64,000 nucleotides of DNA from Rossellomorea aquimaris (GTDB lineage Bacteria; Bacillota; Bacilli; Bacillales; Bacillaceae_B): positions 558,001 to 622,000 of the forward strand of contig NZ_JAIVAT010000003.1 in assembly GCF_020172085.1 (NCBI RefSeq), in the 5' to 3' direction. A program made the position numbers and the translations under genes. Below, one piece after another: positions 28,971-39,336 of the stretch; the first letter of the stretch is position 1; every line of letters begins with the position of its first letter. The notes beneath the pieces are model-generated. The model made no database searches. It worked only from the letters and a program-made list of their open reading frames with translations, and was not told the DNA's origin.

Positions 28971-30158
28971 TTGAAGAATCAGTGGTTCACCTTTTTAAAG
29001 GGAAAAGTATTCGTGAAAATGGAAGGTAGATTAGTCGAACGGGTCATCAACCAATTACTCCGTGCCGATATCGCAATCTGGAATGTAAGGAGAGCGGGAA
29101 CGGAGACCATCACCTTTTACTTATCCTTAGAAGATGTACATAACTTCAGAAGAGCGGTTCGGGCATCAGGGTGTAAAGTGACATTTCTAAGAGGTCAGGG
29201 GGTGCCTTTTCTATTTAAAAGATCTTTAAAGAATTCGGGTTTCATGATTGGCGGGGTGGCATTCTTCATTATCGTTTTCCTTCTTTCCAATATGGTGTGG
29301 GACATACAGATCAAGGGTGCGTCGCCTCAAACTGAACACAGTATACGCAAGGAACTGAAGGAGATGGGGGTTTCAAAGGGGAAAATGCAATTCTCGATTC
29401 CGGATGTAGAGAACATTCAGCGGGAATTATCCTTCAGGATGAATAACATCACATGGGTTGGGGTGGAATTGCAAGGGACAACCTTCCACTTTCAGGTAGT
29501 GGAGAAAAACGCTCCTGAAGCACCTGAGTCTACAGGGCTTCAACATATAGTCGCAAAAAAGAAAGCCATTATCACTGACATGTTCGTTGAGGAAGGGGAC
29601 CCCCAGGTGAGTGTCAATGACTACGTCAATAAAGGTCAGCTTCTCGTATCCGGTCTGATCGGGAATGAGAAAGAACCCAAAGGTGTATCTGCCAAAGCGA
29701 AGATACTCGGGGAAACCTGGTACAAGACGTCGGTTGAGCTTCCATTGAAGTCACGATTTGCCGTATTCAGCGGCAATGAGAAACGAAAACACTATTTGGG
29801 TTTCGGTTCACTTGATATTCCGATATGGGGATTCGGGAAAACGGAGTTTAAAAATGTCGTAGTTGAGGAAACGAAGAAAAACCTGCGTTTTCTAAAATGG
29901 GAGCTCCCAATTTATTATATTGACCGTAGCATGAAAGAAAAAGAAGATGTGGAGAGAACCTATACGAAATCAGAAGCCATCAACGCTGCCAAAAAACTTG
30001 CCAAAAGTAACCTTGAGTCCTCCATCCCGGAAGATGCAGAAATCAGAGGGGAAAAAATTTTGCAAGAAAAGGTTGAGAATGGTAAAGTTAGGGTAACCAT
30101 TCACTTCAAAGTGATTGAAAACATTGCAGTAGGACAACCAATTATTCAAGGAGACTAA
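28971..30158 (+). CDS. yqfD: Sporulation protein YqfD
   Basis: A 395-aa membrane protein of the YqfD family required at stage IV of sporulation in B. subtilis. An N-terminal domain (KGKVFVKMEGRLVERVINQLLRADI, about 10-80) precedes one membrane helix (about 90-110, GFMIGGVAFFIIVFLLSNMVW) and a large extracytoplasmic part. The start is TTG at 28971 with AGGAGGG 6 nt upstream; the open frame extends back to 28707 but overlaps yqfC and lacks homology. phoH begins 3 nt after its stop. Confidence 0.93.
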   Translation: MKNQWFTFLKGKVFVKMEGRLVERVINQLLRADIAIWNVRRAGTETITFYLSLEDVHNFRRAVRASGCKVTFLRGQGVPFLFKRSLKNSGFMIGGVAFFIIVFLLSNMVWDIQIKGASPQTEHSIRKELKEMGVSKGKMQFSIPDVENIQRELSFRMNNITWVGVELQGTTFHFQVVEKNAPEAPESTGLQHIVAKKKAIITDMFVEEGDPQVSVNDYVNKGQLLVSGLIGNEKEPKGVSAKAKILGETWYKTSVELPLKSRFAVFSGNEKRKHYLGFGSLDIPIWGFGKTEFKNVVVEETKKNLRFLKWELPIYYIDRSMKEKEDVERTYTKSEAINAAKKLAKSNLESSIPEDAEIRGEKILQEKVENGKVRVTIHFKVIENIAVGQPIIQGD

Positions 30159-30161
30159 CGA

Positions 30162-31121
30162 ATGTCAGATGAAATCTTAATGAAATTACAACTTGAAAAC
30201 CCTAATGAAGCTATTGCTTTGTTCGGTGTTTCAGATTCTCACCTTAAATTAATAGAACAGGAATTAAACGTTTCAATCGTAACAAGAGGCGAAGAATTGC
30301 TGGTTTCGGGTAGTGAAAAAGATGTAAATCTCGCTCTTGATATTTCTGATCGGCTGGTGGCAGTGATCCGTAAAGGGATCAATATAGGCCAACGTGACGT
30401 CCATTATGCCATCGAAATGGGCAGACAGGGGACGCTTGAATATTTTACAGAGTTGTACAATGAAGAAATTACAAAGAATGCAAAAGGTAAATCGATCCGG
30501 GTAAAAACCCTCGGACAGCGCCAATATATCCAATCCATCAAGAAGCATGATATGGTATTCGGAATCGGGCCCGCAGGTACAGGAAAGACCTATTTAGCCG
30601 TCGTCATGGCCGTTCATGCCCTGAAGAATGGACAGGTCAAGAAGATCATCCTGACAAGGCCGGCTGTAGAAGCAGGTGAGAGCCTCGGCTTTCTTCCAGG
30701 AGATTTAAAGGAAAAGGTGGACCCTTACCTTCGTCCCCTTTATGATGCCCTGCATGATGTTTTGGGAGCAGAACATACCGCCCGTTTGATCGAGAGAGGT
30801 ACCATTGAAATCGCCCCACTTGCTTATATGAGGGGACGTACACTGGATGATGCGTTTGTGATTCTGGATGAAGCACAGAATACAACAAAGGCGCAAATGA
30901 AAATGTTCTTAACAAGACTTGGTTTCGATTCAAAGATGATCATCACAGGAGACCGCTCACAGGTGGATCTGCCACGCGGAAGCGAGTCAGGATTGATTTC
31001 TTCAGAACGAATATTAAAAGATGTTAAAGGAGTATCGTTCATTTACCTTGATCAGGCCGACGTGGTGCGTCATCCGTTGGTCGCGAAAATCATCGATGCA
31101 TATGAAACAAGTGAAAAATAG
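30162..31121 (+). CDS. phoH: PhoH-like ATPase
   Basis: A 319-aa P-loop ATPase of the PhoH family, related to the helicase domain of RecD and often linked to RNA metabolism. An N-terminal KH-like segment (about 1-110) precedes the ATPase core with GPAGTGKTYLAV (Walker A), LTRPAVEAGESLGFLPGD and FVILDEAQNTT (Walker B). The neighbour ybeY, also an RNA-processing gene, is the usual genomic partner. AAGGAGAC precedes the ATG. It is terminated by a long hairpin before pgpH. Confidence 0.95.
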   Translation: MSDEILMKLQLENPNEAIALFGVSDSHLKLIEQELNVSIVTRGEELLVSGSEKDVNLALDISDRLVAVIRKGINIGQRDVHYAIEMGRQGTLEYFTELYNEEITKNAKGKSIRVKTLGQRQYIQSIKKHDMVFGIGPAGTGKTYLAVVMAVHALKNGQVKKIILTRPAVEAGESLGFLPGDLKEKVDPYLRPLYDALHDVLGAEHTARLIERGTIEIAPLAYMRGRTLDDAFVILDEAQNTTKAQMKMFLTRLGFDSKMIITGDRSQVDLPRGSESGLISSERILKDVKGVSFIYLDQADVVRHPLVAKIIDAYETSEK

Positions 31122-31130
31122 ACATAACAG

Positions 31131-31194
31131 AGATTGATCCGATAGGTCCATGCCCCTTTTAAAGATGCGGTATGTACAGGATCAATCTTTTTTT
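31131..31194 (+). terminator. Terminator after phoH
   Basis: AGATTGATCC (31131-31140) pairs with GGATCAATCT (31179-31188) across a 38-nt interior and is followed by TTTTTT. Confidence 0.8.
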
Positions 31195-31304
31195 ATGATG
31201 CTATACATAGATAAATCAGACAAAAACTGTTATCATTTTACATAATTACTAAAACTTTTTGATAATGTTGTTTAGCTTTGTATTTACATAACAGGGGGTT
31301 CTTT

Positions 31305-33461
31305 ATGCAAACTCACCCATTTCTACTTAAAATAAGGAGCTTTCTAAGCTACCGGCTGTTTACAAATCTTCTCTTTGTATTACTTGGTATCATTGTGTTC
31401 GGTGTTTTATATGGGAATGTGAAGCCGAAAACGCTGGATATCAACTTGTATGAAGATGCCCCCACAACGATAAGGGCCCCAAAGAAATTCGTCGACGAGG
31501 AAGCCACTGCCAAGAAGAAGGAAGAAGCAAAGGCAGAAGTGGCGAATGTATATACATCAAAGCAAGGAGCAATCGACAACTCTGTTTCATTGCTTCATTC
31601 TCTTATGGAAAGTGTCATAGAAGTGAAGGCAGAGTCGAAACAGCTGCCGGTGGGAGAAGATAACCTAAAACCCGCACCTTCACCGGATATCGATGAACAG
31701 CTGAAGCTTTTAAAGGCTAAGTTGCCAGAGGATAAAAATAATGTTACGAACAGCCTCAGCGATGACGTATTAAAAACGCTCCTTGCAGCGTCTGAAGATG
31801 ACTTGTCAAGGGTTGAAACGATCGTCACTACACAGATGAAAATCATCATGGAAAATGGTGTGAAAGAAGAAGAGTTGAATGAAGCGAAATTGAACCTGGA
31901 ACAGCGCATCACTAACTATTCGTTCAAAGGTGATTTATCCACGGCAGCTGTCAAATTGGGGAAAGTCGCCCTTGAGCCGACCCTTTTATATGATGCTGAA
32001 AAAACGGATGAGTTAAAAAAACTCGCCGAAGCAAACGTAGAAAAAGTGGAAATCATTGAAGGGGGGGTCATCGTGGAAGATGGTGAACTGATCACCCCCA
32101 AAAAATACAGTATCCTGAAATCCTTGGGAATGGTAGAGAATACGTTTTCCTTCAGGCCGTATATCGGACTGACTCTCTTCGTCCTTGTTGTAATCAGTTC
32201 GTTGTATTATTTCTTCTACACACTTGAAGTGACCGAGGAACGAAAGCAAAATTACTTGATTCTGACAAGTATCGTTTTCGTCATCTCCCTTCTGATCATG
32301 AAGATTGTCGGACTCATTGAACAGCTGGAAATCAATGATATTGCCTTCATTCTTCCCGCAGCATTTACGGGAATGATATTAAGAATTTTACTGAATGAGC
32401 GGATCGCCATGATGATGGTGTTCATCCTTTCTGCCTGCTCCAGTATTGTATTTCATCAACAATTCTCCGGGTCCATCGATATTGAAATCGCCATTTATAC
32501 GTTATTTAGTGGAGTATCCGGGATTCTATTTCTGGTCAGCCGCAATCAGCGCTCGAATATCCTGAGGGCAGGAATATATGTTTCTTTTGTCAATATCCTA
32601 ATCCTTGGATTCTTGATTCTTTTAAGCGGTACATCTTATTCAAATACTGAATATGTGTATTATCTTGTATTTGCCCTTGTATCCGGAATTAGTTCCTCCA
32701 TCCTGACGATCGGTTTCCTGCCGTTTTTCGAAGCGGGTTTTGGTATCCTGTCCTCGATGAGGCTTGTGGAATTGTCGAGCCCTACACAGCCGTTGTTGAA
32801 GAAGCTACTTACCGATGCCCCTGGCACCTATCATCACAGTGTGATGGTGGCGAACCTTGCTGAAGCTGCATGTGAGTCCATCGGGGCAAACGGATTACTG
32901 GCGCGTGTCGGGTGCTACTATCACGATGTCGGAAAGTCGAAACGACCGCATTTCTTTATTGAAAATCAACTCAACATGGAAAATCCCCATGATAGGGTCT
33001 CGCCTGAAACAAGCAGGGATGTTATTATTAGTCATGCTTCAGATGGCGCGGAAATGCTCCGAAAACATAAACTGCCAAAAGAAATCGTCGACATTGCCGA
33101 GCAGCATCACGGAACGACACTGCTGAAATTTTTCTATTATAAGGCGAAAGAACAAGGGAAAGATGTTAAGGAAGAAGACTATCGTTATCCCGGTCCTAAA
33201 CCCAAGACCCGGGAAGCTGCCGTCATCAGCATCGCAGATAGTGTAGAAGCAGCTGTAAGGTCTAAAAAATCTCCCACACAGGCGGAAATTCAGCAGCTTG
33301 TTCATTCGATTGTACAGGACCGCCTGCAGGATGGTCAGTTTAACGAATGCGATATATCAATGAAGCAATTAGAAACCGTGAAAAGGTCCCTTTGTGAAAC
33401 GCTGAATGGAATTTTCCATCCGAGGATTGAGTATCCTGAACTTCAAGCAAAAGGAGAGTAA
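31305..33461 (+). CDS. pgpH: Cyclic-di-AMP phosphodiesterase PgpH (7TMR-HD)
   Basis: A 718-aa membrane phosphodiesterase that hydrolyses c-di-AMP (B. subtilis yqfF). In order: an N-terminal membrane helix (about 12-35), an extracytoplasmic 7TMR-HDED sensor domain (about 45-285), seven membrane helices (about 290-465) and a cytoplasmic HD domain (about 490-690) with YHHSVMVANLAEAA, YYHDVGKSKRP and the HH of AEQHHGT. The ATG at 31305 follows AGGGGG by 6 nt. It is followed within 3 nt by ybeY, so pgpH-ybeY-dgkA form one unit. Confidence 0.96.
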   Translation: MQTHPFLLKIRSFLSYRLFTNLLFVLLGIIVFGVLYGNVKPKTLDINLYEDAPTTIRAPKKFVDEEATAKKKEEAKAEVANVYTSKQGAIDNSVSLLHSLMESVIEVKAESKQLPVGEDNLKPAPSPDIDEQLKLLKAKLPEDKNNVTNSLSDDVLKTLLAASEDDLSRVETIVTTQMKIIMENGVKEEELNEAKLNLEQRITNYSFKGDLSTAAVKLGKVALEPTLLYDAEKTDELKKLAEANVEKVEIIEGGVIVEDGELITPKKYSILKSLGMVENTFSFRPYIGLTLFVLVVISSLYYFFYTLEVTEERKQNYLILTSIVFVISLLIMKIVGLIEQLEINDIAFILPAAFTGMILRILLNERIAMMMVFILSACSSIVFHQQFSGSIDIEIAIYTLFSGVSGILFLVSRNQRSNILRAGIYVSFVNILILGFLILLSGTSYSNTEYVYYLVFALVSGISSSILTIGFLPFFEAGFGILSSMRLVELSSPTQPLLKKLLTDAPGTYHHSVMVANLAEAACESIGANGLLARVGCYYHDVGKSKRPHFFIENQLNMENPHDRVSPETSRDVIISHASDGAEMLRKHKLPKEIVDIAEQHHGTTLLKFFYYKAKEQGKDVKEEDYRYPGPKPKTREAAVISIADSVEAAVRSKKSPTQAEIQQLVHSIVQDRLQDGQFNECDISMKQLETVKRSLCETLNGIFHPRIEYPELQAKGE

Positions 33462-33464
33462 AGC

Positions 33465-33938
33465 ATGACATTATTGATCGACTTTATTGATGAAACAGAA
33501 ACACTTACAGAGGAACAAACACAACTGGTTCAAAGTATCCTGAACTTTGCTGCAGATCAAGAAGGGGTCGAGAAGGAAAGCGAAGTTTCCGTGACGTTCG
33601 TGACGAACGATCGGATACAGGAAATCAACCGTGAATATCGGAATAAGGATCAGGCGACAGATGTGATCTCATTCGCCCTCGAGGAGTTGGGGGAAGATGA
33701 AGTTGAAATTGTAGGAGAAGGGATTCCCCGCATCCTTGGTGATATCATCATTTCCATTGACCGGACGAAAGAGCAGGCTGAAGAATACAATCATTCCGTC
33801 TCCCGTGAACTTGGTTTTCTTGCCCTTCACGGATTCCTTCACTTACTGGGGTATGACCATATGGAGGAAGAAGAGGAAAAAAAGATGTTCAAGAGACAAA
33901 AGGACATTCTAGATGAATATGGACTCAAAAGAGACTAA
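33465..33938 (+). CDS. ybeY: Endoribonuclease YbeY
   Basis: A 157-aa metal-dependent RNase for 16S rRNA 3'-end maturation and ribosome quality control. The zinc motif [11 protein letters not shown] is complete near the C-terminus, with the upstream family block [19 protein letters not shown]. It overlaps the start of dgkA by 26 nt, indicating coupling. Confidence 0.97.
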   Translation: MTLLIDFIDETETLTEEQTQLVQSILNFAADQEGVEKESEVSVTFVTNDRIQEINREYRNKDQATDVISFALEELGEDEVEIVGEGIPRILGDIIISIDRTKEQAEEYNHSVSRELGFLALHGFLHLLGYDHMEEEEEKKMFKRQKDILDEYGLKRD

Positions 33939-34305
33939 GTTCGGTCTGTTCAGGTTCTTTAAATCCTTTGGCTATGCAGCGGATGGAATGAAGTCCGTTT
34001 GGCGAACGGAACAGAATTTCAGGATTCATTCTTGCGTAGGGATCGTCGTTTTCTTGCTTGCCTACATTCTTTCTGTATCCGTCATGGAATGGATTATATT
34101 GATCATTTTGGTCTTTACGGTCCTGGCTCTTGAAACGATGAATACCGCAATCGAGAAGGCAGTCGACCTTTCCGTTAAAGAATTTCATCCCCTGGCAAAA
34201 GCCGCGAAAGATCTTGCATCAGCTGCCGTCCTTCTCTTCGCGATTTGTACAGCGATTGTAGGGATCATCATATTTCTTCCGAAACTGTTGGATATGATTC
34301 TTTAA
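33913..34305 (+). CDS. dgkA: Undecaprenol kinase (DgkA family)
   Basis: A 130-aa integral membrane lipid kinase. In Gram-positives this family phosphorylates undecaprenol to recycle the cell-wall carrier lipid rather than diacylglycerol. Three membrane helices are visible and the active-site motif [15 protein letters not shown] is intact, with RTEQNFRIH upstream. It starts inside ybeY; AAAGGA lies 8 nt before the ATG at 33913 (the ATG at 33919 is possible). A striking palindrome follows. Confidence 0.93.
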   Translation: MNMDSKETKFGLFRFFKSFGYAADGMKSVWRTEQNFRIHSCVGIVVFLLAYILSVSVMEWIILIILVFTVLALETMNTAIEKAVDLSVKEFHPLAKAAKDLASAAVLLFAICTAIVGIIIFLPKLLDMIL

Positions 34306-34326
34306 AAAGAAGGATAAATGGCTATA

Positions 34327-34380
34327 AATTAAGGGCTTCAGACAAGAAATCGGTCGATTTCTTGTCTGAAGCCCTTAATT
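34327..34380. repeat. Perfect 26+26 bp palindrome after dgkA
   Basis: Positions 34327-34352 are the exact reverse complement of 34355-34380, with only GT between them. The RNA would form a hairpin of more than 20 bp. The right side is followed by CATTTG, not a T-run, so it is an atypical terminator if it is one. It may act as a transcript-end stabiliser or cruciform, and it insulates cdd from dgkA. Confidence 0.9.
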
Positions 34381-34383
34381 CAT

Positions 34384-34412
34384 TTGAAAACGTTCTTATA
34401 CTTGTATAAAAT
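34384..34412 (+). promoter_or_regulatory. SigA-type promoter upstream of cdd-era
   Basis: TTGAAA (34384-34389), a 17-nt spacer and TAAAAT (34407-34412) give a leader of about 130 nt before cdd. The promoter begins 4 bp after the palindrome. Confidence 0.65.
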
Positions 34413-34511
34413 AAGTGGAGCAAAGCACAATATCAATAAATAGTTTGAATTATCTAACTATTTTATTACAAAATGATAACAGCCCATTTTCTTTTATTTA
34501 AAATGTAGTAA

Positions 34512-35859
<1,348 letters not shown>

Positions 35860-35965
35860 TAATTAACAATATTTAGGCCACATGTTTTAGAGAGAAAATG
35901 CTCATTCTAATCACAAGAAAGCTTATGAAGTCTTGCTAGTTTAAATCCAGAAAGGTGGGTTTTTT

Positions 35966-36109
35966 ATGTTAGACTTAACATGGAAATTTTTTTCGCAAAC
36001 GGGAAGTATAGATACCTATCTCCTTTTTAAGGAACTTGAGAAGGAAACGTTTGAAGATTCTTACAGCCTTGAAGAAGAAACGGCAGAATTAGATTTCCCT
36101 TTAACGTGA
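35966..36109 (+). CDS. yqzL: YqzL family small protein
   Basis: A 47-aa protein MLDLTWKFFSQTGSIDTYLL.. ending ELDFPLT. It matches the remembered YqzL protein of B. subtilis (WKVFSQTGNIDTYLLFKELE), which lies at the same place between era and recO. The ATG is preceded by AAAGGTGGG at 8 nt. Function unknown; the conserved position suggests a link to recO or DNA repair, by context only. recO starts 46 nt downstream. Confidence 0.88.
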   Translation: MLDLTWKFFSQTGSIDTYLLFKELEKETFEDSYSLEEETAELDFPLT

Positions 36110-36154
36110 TAAGTTTGTCATCACCCGGGAGGATTGAAAGCGGGAGGTGGCTGT

Positions 36155-36907
36155 ATGCTGCAGAAATGTGAAGGGATTGTCATCCGAACAAATCATTACG
36201 GTGAGTCGAACAAAATTGTTACCATATACACACGGGAATTCGGAAAGATTGGATTGATGGCTAGAGGGGCCAAGAAACCTAATAGCCGTCTATCCGCCAT
36301 TTCGCAATTATTTACATATGGTTATTTCCTTTTTATCAAGGGAAGTGGACTAGGTACCCTGCAACAGGGAGAGATGGCTGAGTCGCTGAGGCATGTGAGG
36401 GAGGATCTGTATAAAACGGCATACGCCACATACATCGTCGACCTCCTGGATAAGTCGACTGAAGACCGGAAACCGAATCCCTTCCTGTTTGAATTGCTTT
36501 ACAAGACTCTTCACTACCTCAATGAAGACTATGATCCGGAAATCCTTATGCACATTTTTGAAATGAAGATGCTCCCTGTATTAGGGTTGTATCCTCATTT
36601 AAATGGATGTGCCGTTTGCGGTGAGACCGACGGTGAATTCGCCTTTTCGTTTAAAGAAAATGGATTCATCTGTCATCGTTGTTTAAGTGAAGATCCTCAT
36701 CATCTGCCGATATCACAGGGGACTGTAAAACTTCTCCGGTTATTTTATTATTTTGATATTAATCGGTTAGGGAATATATCGGTGAAAGATGAAACAAAAC
36801 GTCAATTGAAACGGGTAATCAGGACTTATTACGATGAAAATTCAGGTCTGATGTTAAAATCCAGGAGGTTTCTAGACCAGATGGATAACCTGAAGGACTT
36901 ATTCTAG
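36155..36907 (+). CDS. recO: DNA repair protein RecO
   Basis: A 250-aa recombination mediator that helps load RecA on SSB-coated DNA. The N-terminal OB-fold begins [22 protein letters not shown], followed by a helical domain and a zinc finger (CAVCG at about 150 and CHRC at about 175). The ATG at 36155 has GGGAGGTGG upstream; the TTG at 36134 precedes that site. A strong terminator follows. Confidence 0.95.
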   Translation: MLQKCEGIVIRTNHYGESNKIVTIYTREFGKIGLMARGAKKPNSRLSAISQLFTYGYFLFIKGSGLGTLQQGEMAESLRHVREDLYKTAYATYIVDLLDKSTEDRKPNPFLFELLYKTLHYLNEDYDPEILMHIFEMKMLPVLGLYPHLNGCAVCGETDGEFAFSFKENGFICHRCLSEDPHHLPISQGTVKLLRLFYYFDINRLGNISVKDETKRQLKRVIRTYYDENSGLMLKSRRFLDQMDNLKDLF

Positions 36908-36934
36908 TTTACGGATGCTTCTTGTGATATAGAA

Positions 36935-36968
36935 AGGCCCATTCACTTGTGAATGGGCCTGTTTTTTT
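36935..36968 (+). terminator. Terminator after recO
   Basis: AGGCCCATTCAC (36935-36946) pairs with GTGAATGGGCCT (36949-36960), followed by TTTTTTT. Confidence 0.95.
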
Positions 36969-37066
36969 GAATTTGTTAGCGGTTAGTCATGAATGTGAAT
37001 TTGTTGGATAAGCGGTTGAAAGGGATGTTCAGCTTGTTCACAATTTGGAGCGGAAAATCATAAAGA

Positions 37067-37139
37067 TGGCCCAATAAATGTGGAAAGTGGCTCAATACAT
37101 CGCTAAACTGGCCCAATAAATGTGAATAGTGGCCCAATT
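37067..37139. repeat. Four-copy array with 21-bp period
   Basis: TGGCCCAATA or close variants start at 37067, 37088, 37109 and 37130, exactly 21 bp apart (second TGGCTCAATA, fourth TGGCCCAATT). Intervening bases are partly conserved (ATGTGRAWAG). It lies in the 592-bp gap between recO and glyQS, which otherwise holds the recO terminator and repeat copy 3. It resembles in style the 20-bp array at 6868. Confidence 0.8.
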
Positions 37140-37289
37140 ATTCTTGGCCAATGTAGTTACATCCCACATAAGTAGGTAAACAAGTTGTAAATGGTAATAG
37201 AATAGGGCAGGAGAAGACCTTAAATTCCCCTTGGACAAAAATAACTCAGAAAAACTCTAAAAACATTTATTTTTTAAAAAGATCTAACA

Positions 37290-37499
37290 AAAAATCCCTG
37301 AAGGCGCAAATAGCTCCATCAGGGATTTTATAGTTATGCTTGTCGCCTCTGAACGAGCCGCCTCCGCTTTAGGTGTCTTCCAGCTCCGGCGGCTAGCCCC
37401 TCGAGGTCATATCTAAAAAATCCCCAAAGGCAAAAAACGCCTTCAGGGATTTTCCAGATATGCTTGTCGGGGCTAAACGAGCCGCCTCCGCTTTAGATA
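37290..37499 (-). repeat. Structured intergenic repeat, copy 3 (tandem, shortened)
   Basis: Two tandem half-units, each a AAATCCC..GGGATTT hairpin followed by ATGCTTGTCG..ACGAGCCGCCTCCGCTTTAG (37290-37372 and 37416-37496), with CTCCGGCGGCTAGCCCCTCGAGGT between them. In glyQS orientation it reads GCGGAGGCGGCTCG..CCCCGACAAG, inner stem (AGATATG 37456-37462 / CATATCT 37408-37414), GGCGTTTTTTGCC apex, ACCTCGAGGGGCTAGCCGCC, as in copies 1 and 2. It abuts the glyQS stop codon, so it may terminate that transcript. The outer GGTGCTCG ends are missing. Confidence 0.8.
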
Positions 37500-38873
37500 T
37501 TAAAACTTAATTTTCTCCTGCAAGAACGCCTTCACTTCACTGATCGGCATTCTGACTTGATCCATCGTGTCGCGGTCGCGTACGGTTACTTGGCCGTCTT
37601 CGACTGAGTCAAAGTCAAATGTGATACAGAAAGGTGTGCCGATTTCGTCTTGACGGCGGTAGCGTTTACCGATTGATGCCGTTTCGTCAAAGTCGATCAT
37701 AAGATCCTGTGACAGTTCTTCGTACACTTTGAACGCATCGTCAGAAAGCTTTTTGGACAGTGGCAGGACAGCCGCTTTAAACGGAGCCAGTGCCGGATGG
37801 AAGCGTAACACTGTACGTGAATCATTCTCAAGCTCTTCTTCTTCGTATGCATCACACAGGAATGCAAGGGTCACGCGGTCTGCCCCTAGTGAAGGCTCGA
37901 TGCAGTAAGGTACATATTTTTCATTCGTTTGTGGATCCATGTAGTGGAAATCCTCGTTTGAATGTTCCATATGACGCTTCAGGTCAAAATCAGTTCGATC
38001 TGCCACGCCCCATAGTTCACCCCAACCAAACGGGAATTTGTATTCGATATCCGTTGTGGCATTACTGTAATGGGATAATTCATCCTGATCATGATCGCGT
38101 AATCTCATGTTATCTTCGCTCATTCCAAGGTTCAATAACCAGTTTTTACAGAATTCACGCCAGTAAGAGAACCACTCCAGGTCTTCACCAGGCTTACAGA
38201 AGAATTCCAGCTCCATCTGTTCGAATTCACGCGTTCTGAATGTAAAGTTTCCAGGCGTAATTTCATTACGGAAGCTTTTTCCTACTTGCGCAATACCGAA
38301 TGGCATTTTCTTACGCATGGAGCGCTGGACATTTTTGAAGTTGACAAAGATACCTTGCGCGGTTTCAGGACGTAAATAGATTTCGTTAGTAGAAGATTCC
38401 GTTACACCTTGATGGGTTTTGAACATTAAGTCGAATTGACGGATATCAGTGAAATCGTGGCCGCCGCAATCAGGGCATGCAATATCATGTTCCTTGATGA
38501 TTTCTTCCATTTTTTCGAAAGAAAGACCATCCACGATCATTTCAATGCCTTTTTCCTCAAGTGCATTTTCAATGATTTTGTCTGCGCGGTGGCGTGTTTT
38601 ACATTGCTTACAGTCGATCATAGGGTCATTAAAGTTTCCTACGTGACCGGAAGCGACCCAGGTTTGTGGATTCATCAGGATGCTTGCATCAAGACCGACG
38701 TTATAAGGCGATTCCTGAACGAATTTCTTCCACCAGGCTTTTTTAATATTATTTTTCAGTTCTACACCTAGCGGACCGTAATCCCATGTGTTCGCAAGTC
38801 CTCCGTAGATTTCAGAACCCGGGAAGACAAATCCCCGATGCTTTGCTAAGTTGACGATTTGTTCCATTGACAT
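37500..38873 (-). CDS. glyQS: Glycyl-tRNA synthetase, single-chain type
   Basis: A 457-aa class II glycyl-tRNA synthetase of the dimeric alpha2 type found in archaea, eukaryotes and some Firmicutes, not the alpha2beta2 GlyQ/GlyS of B. subtilis. Motifs: [23 protein letters not shown] (motif 1 region), CKQCK and CPDCGG zinc-type cysteines, [39 protein letters not shown] (motif 2) and GADRV (motif 3), then an anticodon-binding domain. The ATG at 38873 has AAAAGGAG 8 nt upstream. It is inserted on the minus strand between recO and ccpN and controlled by a glycine T-box. Confidence 0.96.
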   Translation of the reverse strand: MSMEQIVNLAKHRGFVFPGSEIYGGLANTWDYGPLGVELKNNIKKAWWKKFVQESPYNVGLDASILMNPQTWVASGHVGNFNDPMIDCKQCKTRHRADKIIENALEEKGIEMIVDGLSFEKMEEIIKEHDIACPDCGGHDFTDIRQFDLMFKTHQGVTESSTNEIYLRPETAQGIFVNFKNVQRSMRKKMPFGIAQVGKSFRNEITPGNFTFRTREFEQMELEFFCKPGEDLEWFSYWREFCKNWLLNLGMSEDNMRLRDHDQDELSHYSNATTDIEYKFPFGWGELWGVADRTDFDLKRHMEHSNEDFHYMDPQTNEKYVPYCIEPSLGADRVTLAFLCDAYEEEELENDSRTVLRFHPALAPFKAAVLPLSKKLSDDAFKVYEELSQDLMIDFDETASIGKRYRRQDEIGTPFCITFDFDSVEDGQVTVRDRDTMDQVRMPISEVKAFLQEKIKF

Positions 38874-38907
38874 AAAAGTCACTCCTTTTCATTATTTATG
38901 TAAATAA

Positions 38908-39115
38908 AAAAGCTCGTCCCAAGGCCCATGAGGCCTAGGGACGAGCTTAATACTCGCGGTTCCACCCTAGTTGATATGCATGTGCATATCCACTTTTCAT
39001 TGGTAAATAGCTCCGGATTTCCGTTTCCCTGCAATCTGGGCTTTCACTGTCCCCAGTCGCTTTTGGTGCGCAAGTACTTATTGATCCTTCATAGCATGAT
39101 ATTGGTTGTAAGATG
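38908..39115 (-). promoter_or_regulatory. Glycine T-box riboswitch of glyQS
   Basis: On the minus strand the leader contains the invariant T-box AGGGTGGAACCGCG (38954-38968 region) followed by a terminator hairpin AGCTCGTCCCTAGGCC / GGCCTTGGGACGAGCT with a T-run (38905-38947). Upstream is a Stem I-like region with AGCGACTGGGGACAGTG. Aligning with remembered T-box leaders, the specifier is GGA (complement of 39020-39022), four bases before CGGAGC, a glycine codon. Uncharged tRNA-Gly should favour antitermination (known mechanism). Confidence 0.93.
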
Positions 39116-39120
39116 AAGAC

Positions 39121-39149
39121 ATTTTATCATGATAAAGAAATAAAAACAA
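39121..39149 (-). promoter_or_regulatory. Promoter of the glyQS T-box leader
   Basis: Read on the minus strand, TTGTTT (39149-39144), a 17-nt spacer and TAAAAT (39126-39121). Confidence 0.7.
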
Positions 39150-39268
39150 CTGCTGATCGATGGAAGAGAAAAGATTTGAAGTTTTGATGAAAAAAAGATA
39201 CTCTTTGTTAAGTGAAATTTAACTATAGGTTGTCACAAATCGATGATAATATGCTCTTTTCATTTTGC

Positions 39269-39296
39269 TTGAATAGTATATAATATTTCATATAAA
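39269..39296 (+). promoter_or_regulatory. Candidate promoter(s) of ccpN-ppsR
   Basis: TTGAAT (39269-39274), a 16-nt spacer and TATAAA (39291-39296). An overlapping TATAAT (39279-39284) also exists, with TTTTCA 16 nt upstream. Either would give a leader of 30-50 nt. Confidence 0.5.
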
Positions 39297-39336
39297 GTAT
39301 AACATAAATCGTTTGACCGATAGGTGGTGAGTTACA

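Noticed and set aside
37790-38239. 149-codon open frame antisense to glyQS
   Set aside because: glyQS is a clear full-length enzyme on the other strand; the antisense translation has no family features.
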